Source: Cycas panzhihuaensis
Taxonomy: Eukaryota; Cycadophyta
Direction of reading: 5' to 3'
NCBI GenBank assembly: GCA_023213395.1
Contig: CM041465.1
Span: forward strand, 92,015,741 to 92,079,740
DNA length: 64,000 nt
The position numbers and the translations under genes are program-made. Under the pieces are notes generated by a model, which was not told the DNA's origin, did no database searches, and saw only the letters and a program-made list of their open reading frames with translations. This document shows, in pieces, positions 45,107 to 55,942 of the stretch. Position 1 is the stretch's first letter. Each line of letters opens with the position of its first letter.

Positions 45107-47698
45107 TAGATCTTGGCCACCTATATTAGAGCATTGATCTACCTTCACGATAAGCATTTACATTGATATTTTATCAGTTTTTAACATTTTTATATAGTTT
45201 TTGGTTAATATTTGGATATTTTTTAGTTATTTTTTATATGTATGATCTATTTAATTATAATTTTCTTCAAATTTTTGAACCTATAGTATGTGTATTTATC
45301 CTAACATTTCCAATCATTTACAGCCTCTTACAACAACTTATTCACTTATTTACATTAATTTAGTATTTGGATCTAAGTTTTTTGAAGAAAACGAATGAAA
45401 AATTATATTTTCATTCACTACAACCCTAATATTAATCATTTCTTCTTGTTGGAGCATTATTTTTCATTTTAGAAGACCTAAACCCATTCCTAATTCTTGT
45501 TAGAAGATATTTAGGGTGATTTTAGGCTTTATTTTGCTCAATTGGGCTCCTATAACCTCTTAGACTTTCATAGCTTTGTTCTCCTCAATACAAACTTATT
45601 TTTTAAAAATTCTACATCTACTGGGTATCTCTCATCATTGTGTCCCTTTCTCTAAATTTTCATCTTATTCCAAGGCCATTTGATCCCCTGTTAGGGTTTT
45701 ACACTCTTGCATTAATTTATCATTTTTTTGTGCAACTCACACAAGCCTAAAAAAAGGTACATGTGCTATTTCTATGATATCTCTACAACTGTTTATCCAA
45801 TTTATAAACTATCTAAAGCATTAGAACTCTAATTCTATAGCTTGGAGTCCTCATTTTTTTCATTTGAGCTATTATTTATAGAGTTTGATTAGGTCAAAGT
45901 AGACATTCATTTATTACTCATATTTCATTATCCATAAACAAGTCTTTTTACTGTTTCATTAATAACTTATGTTTTACAACTCTATTTCTCAAGTTGTCTA
46001 AACTATTAGAAAAATTTTTTAGATCTCTTCATAATAGAATAGGATTCATCTCATTTTGACATCATTTTATAGGTCATTAAAACCTCTGAAATCAAGGCTC
46101 TATTTAAGTCCTTATTAGATATTTTTGGAGATATTTTGAGGTAAATTTTCTTTCCAACTAAATAAATTTGATTGATATTTATATATTAACTAATTATTGA
46201 TGATATTTACTAGTGTTTATAAGATTTACAAGCTATTTTATAATCTTTTAGCTTCATTTTTTATTTCTAGAGTAGCAGGAACCCTATTACGTTTAAAAGC
46301 TATACATGGGTATATCTTACCTTATTATTTTCTTTCCATCACATCTAAAAGTGGATCTAAGTGACATTCTTACTTATTTAAGGAGTTTTCTTTGAGTATT
46401 TATACCTATTTAAGTCCATTTTCCTCCTTGAATGCTTCAAAGGTGCACCTTATTTACAAGAGAATCAACTAAAGAACTTTCTTTTATTTCATCTTACATT
46501 ATATCTAGAAGCATTTGCAAGCAATCTTAAGCACTTTGAGCTCATTATTTCATAAGTTAAAGGAACTTTTATTTGCTTTAAGGCCCTTATATCACTTGAA
46601 ATTATATAAGTACATTACATTGCATAAGTTATTAGTATAGTTTTTTATTCTTTCAAGATTTAAGGCTCCTTTTACTTAAGGATATCATTATACCTTTATA
46701 TGCATCATCTTTTATTATAATGTCTCTTATATGCATCCTTGATGAAAAGATTAAAAGCCATTTATATGCATTCTTATTGGAAAGATTATAACCTATACAT
46801 TAGCCTTCATTTCAAATCTTATTATCTTTAAGCATCAATTAACCATCTTGTTAAAGGGTACATCTCCTTGATTGAAGGAGTATTTGAGCATTTGAAAGGT
46901 TCATCTCCTTGATTTATTTTGCTTATAGTTTCTTATTAATTCATTAAAATAATCTCATTTAAGGTGCATATAGTCATTGAAAGTTATTTAAAGTTAGTTT
47001 TACAAGGAGTTTCTTCATTTGAAAGATAAAGTTTGCATAAGAAAATTTTAATCTTATTTATTTATTAAGCCACTTTGCATTAAAGTATTTATTTGAAAGA
47101 TCATACATATATCTTTTAGCTTTCTTTAGTTCAAGTAAGTTGTTTACTTTATGTTTCAAGGAGCACATTTTAAAATTATCTACATAATTTCTTTGATTTA
47201 AAAGGACTCATCTGATGGTTACTTATCCTTGATAAGGAATTGAAATTGGAAGATCATTTAGCTCCCTTTCAACTTTGAAAAGTATTTCATGTTACATTGC
47301 ATTTCATTGAATATGATTATTTAAAGGCATATTATTCATTTTAAAGCTCATTTTTGAAGTCTTATAAGAATTAACCTATAAATATCATTCATTGAAAGGA
47401 TATACTTTCTATTATTATCAAGTTATTTCTCATTTATCAAAGCAATCATTTAAAAATTCTTTATATATATTTTAAGTTCTTTGACTCTTATGTGAAAGAC
47501 ATATTTAAATTAAGTTAAGGCCATCTCCATAATATTTGAAAGCTCAAACACATTACATTATATTATATTACTCCTAAATTTTAAAATTCATATATATCCT
47601 TTGAAAGGTTTATTTCATCTAAAAAGAAAGCATCTATCTTGCATTGTTTAAGAAGTTATACCTCTCATTTTATTAAATGTCATGATTCATTAATTATA
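45107..47698 (+). other. Non-coding leader of E
   Basis: 2.6 kb, AT-rich, without motifs. From 46880 to 47610 the words tttgaaag/attgaaag recur every 50-300 bp, often followed by at or gtt. Frame 45163-45363 is low-complexity hydrophobic and not convincing. Confidence 0.5.
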
Positions 47699-48398
47699 AT
47701 GGCTATGAATGATATTAACACCAAGTTTCCCATATTTGATGGGATAGATTTTTAGATTTGGAGATATATATTGAAAACACACTTTATTGTACATGATCCT
47801 TAAAATTTGTAGAATATGGTTACTTAATGAATGAACTATATTTTAGAGAAAACTTTAAAAAGGATAATGAAGCCCTAACACTAATGATTTATACTATATA
47901 TGATAATATACTTACTCATGTTTATGATTTAACCACATCAAAATCTATTTGGAATACCCTCGATTCACTTTATAGGGAAGAATCTTTTGATTTAAGTAAA
48001 TTTAACTATATTGATGATGTATTGTGTGTTAGACAGATGATAGAATAGGTATTTCTTGAAGAAAAGTTTAATGTGTCATGTAATATTGAATATTCTAATA
48101 AGATTGATAAACATAATGATGCATTTGATAAAGCTATATCTACATCTGACCCAATTGATCATCATCAAAAGAACAAACTCAAAGATGAAGGTACTCATAT
48201 TCATTTGAAGTAATGTACACCTACGTTTGGACTATAATTTGTTGAAGACTATATGGTAAGGATAATAGTACAAATCAAAGACCACTTCAAAGTTGATAAT
48301 GAAGTTATAAGACATGAGCATAATCACTCCTTCAAAGTATTCCTAAAGCATCTATACCACAAGTTCTAAGGAGAAGTAAAAGACAAATGTGATGAACA
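47699..48398 (+). pseudogene. gag of E
   Basis: From ATG 47699 the frame reads MAMNDINTKFPIFDGIDF followed by stop and IWRYILKTHF, the copia gag F-x-G-x-N-F-x-x-W-x-x-x-M pattern. After a frame change at about 47820 the run to 48045 gives NELYFRENFKKDNEALTLMI and LTTSKSIWNTLDSLY, the UBN2-like S-K-x-x-W-x-x-L segment. An Asp/His-rich tail with stops leads to the purine tract at 48399. There is no zinc knuckle, protease or pol. Confidence 0.7.
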
Positions 48399-48749
48399 TT
48401 AAGGGGGAGTATGATAGGGTTAATGTTCCTCACCTAACTCCCACCTTAGAGATATGTGACCACACACTTCTTCATGGTAAGTAAGGTAAAATTATTTTAT
48501 TGTGCACTATCATTATTTTATATTATTTTGAATTAGAGGTTGAGGATGTTTACCTCCTTCATCAAAAGTATATATCTTATGGGCTTCTAAAACTAGGTGT
48601 TCTTTAACACCACCAACTATTAGAAATCTAATGTACTCTCTTCACAATGGGTTAATACTATACTATTTCACAAGTGTACTTTAAATATGGCTTCAGTTAC
48701 ATGATTTCACCTACTACTTTGATCAATTCTAATATGGTATCAGAGTTGC
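48399..48749 (+). repeat. LTR-like unit flanked by PPT and PBS
   Basis: A purine tract ttaagggggagt (48399-48410) precedes a TG-start unit (48412-48734, tgatagggtta...ttctaata), which is followed at once by the PBS tggtatcagagttgc (48735-48749). The unit therefore reads as a 3' LTR from the left and a 5' LTR from the right. No second copy was found in the window. Confidence 0.55.
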
Positions 48750-48826
48750 TATTTTGAGCAACTCTAATAAGGTATTAGAGCTAAGACTAGTGTTTGAATC
48801 ACCTTGAGTTTGGCATAGGGGTGGGA

Positions 48827-49006
48827 GCTTGAGTATCTGACTAGTCCCTCAAGTGTTTCCAATCCATCCTTAATTAACTCCATGGGTGTCCTTGACTTAG
48901 GTTAAGCCTCGCATGTCTATGGGTTGTGGTGGGATAAATTCCACCTAGGTCTTTTAGTTTAACAACAAATTCAACCTAATATCAGAGCAGTGATCAAATT
49001 CTAACA
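48827..49006 (+). repeat. 3' LTR of E
   Basis: About 180 bp, aligned to 44913-45093, ending caaattctaaca. A further PBS-like atatcagagcagtg occurs within it (about 48979), also present in the 5' copy (45068). Confidence 0.8.
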
Positions 49007-49011
49007 CCCCT

Positions 49012-49400
49012 AACCGAACACTTATAGCATTGCATTCTAATTAAAAAGATTAGGAAAAATCTAGGGTGGCAAGGATTGGTATGGTTGAGATGAACATTTT
49101 CAAATGATTGAAAACATTATAAATACTTAGTGACCATTGGAAAGAGTCCTTGCAAAGTAAATTTATTAAGGTGGATATTATGGAGGCATAATTTCTAATG
49201 AAATATTGATAAAAATAAATTAGTCCAAGGAAGACTCATAGTTAGGTGAGGTTCTTTGGTATGGGCCACCAAGTGATGATTGATATTTTGTTTAGATCAA
49301 CTCGTTACCCTTCTATGAAAATGATGTGACCTAGGTACTACATTTCAGTTTTACTAAATTAGAATTATTTTGAGTAAGATTTAATTATTAGCCTTTTGAT
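49012..49400 (-). pseudogene. RT C-terminus / RNase H start of gypsy F
   Basis: The minus strand from about 49390 reads SYSK then FSKTEM-YLGHIIFIEG, KISIITWWPIPKNLT, VFLGLI, FIRNYASII, LCKDSFQWS and LKMFISTIPILA. This is the gypsy RT-connection region (KCSFxKTEVEYLGHIIS...WPxPKNLTELRGFLGL...FQW). The match begins abruptly at the SKC-F segment, the place where G's RT ends. Confidence 0.85.
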
Positions 49401-49740
49401 AATTAAACTTTTGCCATTTAGCATTCAATTTTGGTAATTCTTTTTTTAAAATTTTATGCATTTTTTAATGATTTTCACTTTGTTTATAAATTTATAGGAA
49501 AATAAAGAAAGAAAGCATAAATCTATAGCTCCATTTAGGAATTAGTGCTTAAAATCCAAAGAAAACTCCCAATTGAAGATAAATAAGCACTCTTCCTTCT
49601 TGAAAAATATGGCACAAAAATTCAAAGAAACTTTAAGTAAGTCAAGGACCTCTAACAAACCATATAGCTAGTTATAACATTGTAATAAATAATTTATCAT
49701 TCAACATCCACATATTAATTGAAAGTGTTAATTAGATTTA
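49401..49740. other. Nothing recognised
   Basis: AT-rich junction between the minus-strand F half and the plus-strand gag-protease fragment. No LTR edge, PBS or reading frame is seen. Confidence 0.3.
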
Positions 49741-51448
49741 TTAGGTTAAAAAGGAGGGGGATATATTAGGTGAAGATCAACCCATCGAGGAAGGCTTCCC
49801 ACCCAAAGAGGCTAAAGAAATATATGGGCCAATTATTAAGAACACAATGGTTCACCTCATAATTTTTTATCTGGATAATAATTAGGATATGCATACATGT
49901 TTGGCAAAGATATATACTTACTTTGACATCTATCCCTATTTTGATAAGGATAGAATCATGTTTATATCCCTAAACCTAAGTAATAGAGTGTCATATTGGT
50001 TTATATAATAGCATAATAATTTTAAAAATATATTCCATTTCAAGTAGGCCTCTTTTAAAATGGTTATTTATGAGTAGTATGAGGATATATAGGACTAATA
50101 CTTTTACTCATGGCTTAACAAGTTATAATAAATAGTATTAATACAATAGAATTTAAAAGAATTTCAAAATTTATAAATCATATTACCTATAACAATTGAT
50201 AAGAAACTCCTTTTAGAAACCTACTTAGGTGGATTAAAGGAGAGCATTTGATCAAGGTTAAAATCCCTAATGATTATGATCGTTAGATAAGCAATGGTTT
50301 AAGTTCATAAAATGGAATCAGAGTTTCAAGTAAACTTCAAAATGTTACAACTACAAACTATTAATTAAAAATATAGGGATATACTATAAACAATGTAAAC
50401 ATCATAAGTCCCAAAATTAACATAAAAGATAACATCAACATCTAGAATATAATATTTAAAATAAGGTATATATTTCAAGTGAAGTAAAAATTGGAGTAAG
50501 GATCACTCATAACCCTCAAAACATCCACCAAAAAAATTACATATGATGGAGAATGATCAACTTGTAGTAGAAGGAATTAAGAACCCTACCAACAATTATG
50601 GATGGATCATTGAAGACCTAATTTTAGAAAAGATTATTAAAGACCTGACTTTAGAATAATCACATATTGCCTTAGGCATAAAAATCTCTCTTCAAGTCAT
50701 AGCAAGAGTTTGAAATTCTTCTAAAACCTTATGTCTTGAAGGAATAATTAAAAGCATTAAGATGACAATCTTAATTGATGTTGGAAGCATACATAATTTT
50801 ATTAATCGATAGATAAGTGAGTAGATAGGACTTCATTTTACATTACTTAATTAATTCCAAGTGGACATAATTGAGAATAAGACCTTGCCATGTAGTGTTG
50901 TATGCCAAAAATTATCCTTGTAAATGTTTAATTCATTATTATAATTCTTGATGTTTTCAATGCTTGTAGAAGGGATTGATATCATATTAAGAATATAATG
51001 GTTAATAGCATTAGGCTTAATTGTGATGAATTACAATAGGTTATTCATAAAAATTTAGTAAAAGAACATGAAACATATGTTGCAAGGACCAACCATAACA
51101 TCAAACTAGGAAGTCTCCTCTCTTCACATTGAGAAAATATTGAAGAACAAAGCTTCTAGATACAACAATAGTTATTGTGTAATCCCCGTTTTAGAGAAGG
51201 TTAATACCTACCTACAAAATTTAGATAATAAACAAATATAATAACACATCTCCAATAACTTTACTAGAGAGATGTAAATAGAAAGACCCTTCATCACTAG
51301 AATGAAGCACTTATGGAATAAATAAATCAAGGAATATTTAGATAAATGGAAGGATATGGATCCCATAGATGCAACTGTAGATTTAGCACTAGTAGACCCC
51401 ACAAGTTTTGAGGCTTTAAGGGGAAAACATCTTTTGAGACAAGGGAAG
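49741..51448 (+). pseudogene. Gypsy gag-protease fragment J
   Basis: Plus-strand remnants in gypsy order. gag (about 49890-50330): IYTYFDIYPYFDKDRIMFISL, then VSYWF and LETYLGGLKESI (family F-x-GLK-x-x-I). Protease (about 50760-51050): ILIDVGSIHNFINR, GLHFT, TLPCSVVCQ and GIDIILRI. Then directly a polyprotein end, WKDMDPIDATVDLA and LRGKHLLRQG (family KWK-x-L-P-x-x-D-A-T-W). RT, RNase H and integrase are skipped, as in K. Stops are frequent. Confidence 0.75.
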
Positions 51449-51719
51449 TTATTACATATTAATACATTAAACCAATATCTCCTTCAATAATTGGGCCTCA
51501 CTTATAAGTATATAAGACACAAAGGTGTGATGAGAGATCATCATTGTGGAATAATCTTGGAGATCATCATAGGCAATAATGATTTCTAGAGGAGCCCTCA
51601 TCTCAAAGAGCATTACATCTCATTGATTTCTCTCATAATTTGATATTATTATTACTAATTATTTGATTGTTTTGAAATTATTAGTGTGGAAACAACCATT
51701 GAATCAAACAATTTCACAA
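51449..51719 (+). repeat. Probable 3' LTR of J
   Basis: A purine tract (agacaagggaag, 51437-51448) precedes a unit starting ttattacat, which has gtatataagacac as the likely TATA box and ends near aatttcacaaca. The same layout closes K. No partner copy was found upstream of J, so the borders are approximate. Confidence 0.55.
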
Positions 51720-51723
51720 CACT

Positions 51724-52010
51724 ATAACATATGAGAATAGAAAGTTCAAACTCTATAAAGAGCTCAGAGCACTTATGATAAGGAAATATTAGTAATCTTA
51801 CACACTCTAGATAAATGGAGGTAATACTTATTAGGGATAAAATTCATAGTACAAATGGAATATCATAGCCTAAACTATTTCCTCTCACAACCCAACCTAT
51901 CTAGAGAACAACAAAAGTGGGTTAGCAAGATACAAAATTATGATTTCAAAACATTCTATAAAAAGGGGAAGGAAAACATAATAACAAATACCTTATCCTA
52001 GTGTTTCTTA
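51724..52010 (+). pseudogene. Orphan gypsy RNase H fragment
   Basis: Starts at once after the J LTR: TYENRKFKLYKELRAL, then YLLGIKFIVQMEYHSLNYFLS, LSREQQKWVSKIQNYDF and YKKGKENIITNTLS. This is the C-terminal half of a gypsy RNase H (family TDHxSLKYF...QQKWxxKLxxYDFxIxYxxGKEN), on the plus strand, with two stops. The family RT that should precede it is absent. Confidence 0.85.
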
Positions 52011-52697
52011 GAATCTAGTATTCTAGCATTTAATACTACATAAGTAGTGTAGATACATGCTTATCATTTATATTTTGTTTGATTTTATACTTTAATATAT
52101 AATTAGATTAACTCTATCTTATTGTTTAGTGATGGGTACATGAGTACTCAATCTATGATAATAAAATAATTGTATGTCATATAATAGAAACCATGCACTT
52201 AAACCCCATTTGATGAGAAATAAATGCTTATTATATCCTAGACTACGTTAGGCATCTATTTCCTCTTTTTTATTCATCATTTTTTATCTCTCCATTTTTT
52301 ACAAAATTTTCTTTATCTTTTTAATGTTCCCCCTTATACTATTGTAGTTTTTATACTATTTCATTTTTTATAATGGCATGTTATATACCATTATGAAAAA
52401 TATAAGGGTACTAGATGTACTATTTTGAAATGCAATAATATATCACCCTTTTGGAGTGGCATTTGGCCCTTATTTTATTATAGCAATATGGGACACTTTT
52501 ATATGTTCCAGAGTTGAAGTGGGATAATTTATGTCATGTTTAAGTGATCATTGCTCTTTTTGGTGCTTTTCTTAATCTCTTTTTTCACTTTATCATTTCA
52601 AGAACCTTTGCTCATTCTTTTTAAGTACTTTATTTTTAAATATCTTTAATTCTTTAAGACATCTCTCTTCAATATTATTTTTGCAATAAATAATATA
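52011..52697. other. Nothing recognised
   Basis: AT-rich and without frames or terminal signals. It may be the leader of the copia fragment that follows. Confidence 0.3.
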
Positions 52698-53334
52698 ATG
52701 ATACCTAAATTATTTGATATAAATTATTTAAATTAGAGTTGGAGAATGAAATCAATATTTATTTTTGAGGATATGTGGGACTTGGTTTTAAATGACTATA
52801 GTCCACTAGATCAAAATACCATTGTAGATTAAATCAAGGTCTTTAAAGAGAATATAAAGAAGGATAATCGAGTACTTTCATTCATCTTCTATGCTTTTAC
52901 TACATCTTTCCATGAGTTAATGAGGAAATAACATCAAAGGAGGCTTGGGATGTGTTAAAGACCACTTATGAAAGATATACAATAATAAAGCTACAAACTT
53001 TAAGGACTAGGTTTAAAAATTACTATATGAATGATAATAAAGAGGTGATTACCTTCACCACTAAGATACAGGGGTTATTCAATCAAATGATAGCCATAGG
53101 AGAGGATATTGGTGAGTAAAGGGTTGCTAAACAAATACTAAGGAATGTAGAATAACTAAAAAAATTTGAAATGATGACCACTAGTATAGAAGTATCTAAA
53201 GATCTTAACACATTAAAAGTAGATAAAAAGGGTGACATTCTACTAGCTATTAAGAAGAAGAAGAAGAATGGGGGAGAATGCATGGAGTATGCCTTTGCCA
53301 CTAAGGCAAGAATTAGGCCATCTTATGAAGGCTA
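52698..53334 (+). pseudogene. Copia gag, fragment I
   Basis: From ATG 52698: MIPKLFDINYLN, a W-x-MKSIFIFEDMWDLV stretch, ITSKEAWDVLKTTYERYT, LQTLRTRFKNYYMNDNKEV and ILRNVEQLKKFEMMTT-like pieces. It is a full-length UBN2 copia gag with only a handful of stops (family: ATSKEAWDxLKxxYxG...LRRxFExLxMxExE). The minus-strand frames at 53083-53301 and 53243-53455 are shadows. Confidence 0.85.
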
Positions 53335-54190
53335 AAGTTTGAGAGGAAGAAGTCAACCCCTTAGAGGAATAAATCAATATACTAGGGGATAAACTTATAG
53401 AAACTAAGGATAATTTCATAGGAACTAAGGACAAGGTTTTAGAAATAAAAGGCAAGACTATGGATTATAAAACTCTAAAGGTAGAGGATAAAGTCCTAAA
53501 GGAAAAAAACTAAGGATAAAGGGGTAGAAGCCATAAAGAAAGACGAAGGGGAATAATACAATGTTCTTATTTCAAAAGAAGTGGACACCTAGAAAATAAT
53601 TACTTCCTTAAAAGTTCTAACATAGAAAGAGCAATTATTGATAGAGCAATAGAAGAACCAAGAGAAAATGATAAGCTCTTTCTATAAAGCCTAATAGCTA
53701 TTGAAGAAGTTGATAATTAGTATATTGATTTTAGATGTTCTATACATGACTCATAGGAGAGACTGGTTTGAGAGGTTAGATAATTCTCAAACAAGTAAGA
53801 TATGTTTAGGGATAATACTACTTAAGAAGCAATAGTTAAAAGAAATGTGTTTATTTAAATAGATTTTTGAGAAACTAAGAACATCAATGATGAACTTCAT
53901 ATCCCATCACTAAAAAAGAATTTATTATCAATTGGCCAAATGATGGAGCAAATATATAAAGTTATCTTTGATTATAAGGAGTGAATAATTAGGGATAAGT
54001 TAAAGAATAAAGCCATAATGGCTAAGGGTTAAATGCCAAATGGTAAGTTGTTCAAATTAGTCATAGTTCCTAGTGACCCTTATACCTTAAAGACATAAAT
54101 TAAGGTGGATAATAAGACATGGGATCAAAGATTTAGCCATGTGAATTATAACAACATAACTTTAATAAAGAAAAGGGACATGTGAAAGAA
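53335..54190 (+). pseudogene. Copia zinc knuckle, protease and pre-integrase, fragment I
   Basis: Reads a Gly/Arg/Asn-rich linker. Next is CSYFKRSGHLENNYF, a CCHC knuckle with two Cys replaced (Phe and Tyr). Then comes DFRCSIHDS where the protease has DSGCSNHM, and finally TWDQRFSHVNYNNITLIKKRDM, the pre-integrase LWHxRxGHxNxxxL block. It ends at a reversed PBS; integrase and everything downstream are absent. Confidence 0.7.
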
Positions 54191-54208
54191 CATTGATGAG
54201 CAAAATAT

Positions 54209-54220
54209 GCTTTGATACCA
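54209..54220 (-). other. Reversed PBS beside LTR
   Basis: gctttgatacca on the plus strand, two bases from the LTR start. The complement TGGTATCAAAGC is a one-transition tRNA-Met site. Confidence 0.7.
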
Positions 54221-54222
54221 CT

Positions 54223-54522
54223 TGTAGAAACTAAATACCCATACATAGGTCTAGGATCCAATAAGGCTATGAAATTAAAGATATATAGGTGAATGATGAA
54301 TGAAAGAACATGTATAAACACATAATATTATACTGAACCAATACATAAATATAGTATATATCACCACTTGGGTATCCAATTATATTCCAAGAATTATTTA
54401 GTCAACTAATGACTAATAAAAATAAAGAAGTGTATACATTACAATCCCCTAGTGTATATTAAAGGGATAATCACATTGATTTACATTAATTAAATATTCA
54501 CATGGGTCAACATTACCCAACA
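54223..54522 (-). repeat. 300-bp LTR flanked by PBS and PPT
   Basis: Begins tgtagaaacta and ends ttacccaaca. The left side has the PBS and the right side a pyrimidine run ttccacccttaatg (54523-54536), whose complement CATTAAGGGTGGAA is a copia PPT. It is therefore a 5' LTR for a body on the left and a 3' LTR for a body on the right, both minus strand. No other copy lies in the window. Confidence 0.65.
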
Positions 54523-54536
54523 TTCCACCCTTAATG

Positions 54537-55937
54537 CTAAACCATATCATACAACTACTTCAAATCTTGACGTTAGCTCTATACAAAATTTGAACATCTA
54601 TTAGAGCACATGAGTAGCTAGTCATTATACCTACTAGTTCTCTAGAATGGCCTTCTTGTATATGGTTCACCAATATTTTCTTGTCAAGTAGCCTTTACCT
54701 GCTCTTATTTTACCCATTTTTGGTTCTTCTAACTGAGGACACACCTTTAGGAGACAAACATAGCTAAAAAACCCTTAGCTCCATCCATTGCATCATGGAA
54801 CAGACATATACAAATGGTTATCTAAGTAGAACCATGTGATAAAATACCTCTTTCTTTATGCTCAAGATTCATTTTAACATCTTACCAAACATAAGTCTAA
54901 ATTCCATACCATTAAAATTACCTAAAAAATTCTTCAAAGAAATTTGTATGACCACTTATTGGAAATACCCATGAGTTAGCCTTATAATGCAATTAATGGC
55001 ACTCAATTTTAATGTCATATAAGAGAGTTATGATTATTTTTATGAGCATAGGTATATATTTTCATTAAAAAGTAAAAATTTAAAAATTTACCCCTTGATC
55101 ACATCCAAATAACCATATGGCTAGTTTAGAGGGCTAATACACTTCGTAAAAATATTAAAAATAGTTCTAAATGAGGTTCTAAAGTTAATAAACTTTATAT
55201 TAATGAAAATTTAAAATCAAATACTTATATATCATGCACATGAGCCACATGACCTCTATGGAGTGAAATTGTAATTTTAGAGTGATTTCTTGATGATATT
55301 TTGATTTAGAAGCTTTAGATTAAGGTTTTAGACTACTTTGGATGCATCTACAACATTACTTCTTTAAAATACTAATCATATAATGCTCTATTAACTATCT
55401 ATCATCAAGAAAAATACCCAAAACCCTATGTTGAGCTTTTTAAAATTATTTCTTGATTTATAAGCTTCTAACTCAAGGATTTTGACCTTGCAGACTCATC
55501 TATACTTTAGACCTATAAAATTTTGATCATACAGTGCTCCACGAGCTTTCCAACATCAAGAAAAATGTCCAAATACTCTTTTAAGTGCTCAATGCTTACT
55601 ACATCTAATTTTCTCCATAATACAATTACTAAACATAGATCTAAGTATAAATATAACAAAAATGCATACTAGTAACCTCATCCATAAAGAAAACTATTTT
55701 ACAAAATGATAAAACATAGAAAAATAATCACTTTTAAGTCTAGAATATAGTGTTAGCAAAATGAACATTTTACTAAAATATTTTTACCTTAGTAGGCATT
55801 AAAAAATATCATATGTAAGCCCTCCAACAAATGACATCCTTATGGTAACCTCATACTAGTGATTATAATGCTCATCAAACAACTCTCAATCTACTATAAG
55901 GGTTTTAAAATTAGTGTAAACATCCTCCAACATTGAG
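54537..55937. other. Possible 3' internal region of a minus-strand copia, then unknown
   Basis: By the PPT position the first few hundred bases should be the 3' end of a minus-strand element, but no RNase H motif can be read. From about 55270 to 55600 two ~165-bp degenerate copies share tttgat-ata, catcaagaaaaat and cttct blocks. Otherwise nothing is seen. Confidence 0.35.
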
Positions 55938-55942
55938 CATTA

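Larger units (their letters stand above)
44913..49006 (+). mobile_element. Gag-only LTR element E
   Basis: 4094 bp with terminal repeats of about 181 bp (44913-45093 and 48827-49006), a PBS, a PPT (ggggtgggag, 48817-48826) and a TSD of cctct (44908-44912) and cccct (49007-49011). Its only coding remnant is a copia-type gag near the 3' end; the remaining leader is non-coding. It splits gypsy F inside RNase H: reading continues from 44907 to 49012 with only about six residues unaccounted for. Just upstream of the 3' repeat lies another LTR-like unit (48412-48734). Confidence 0.7.
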
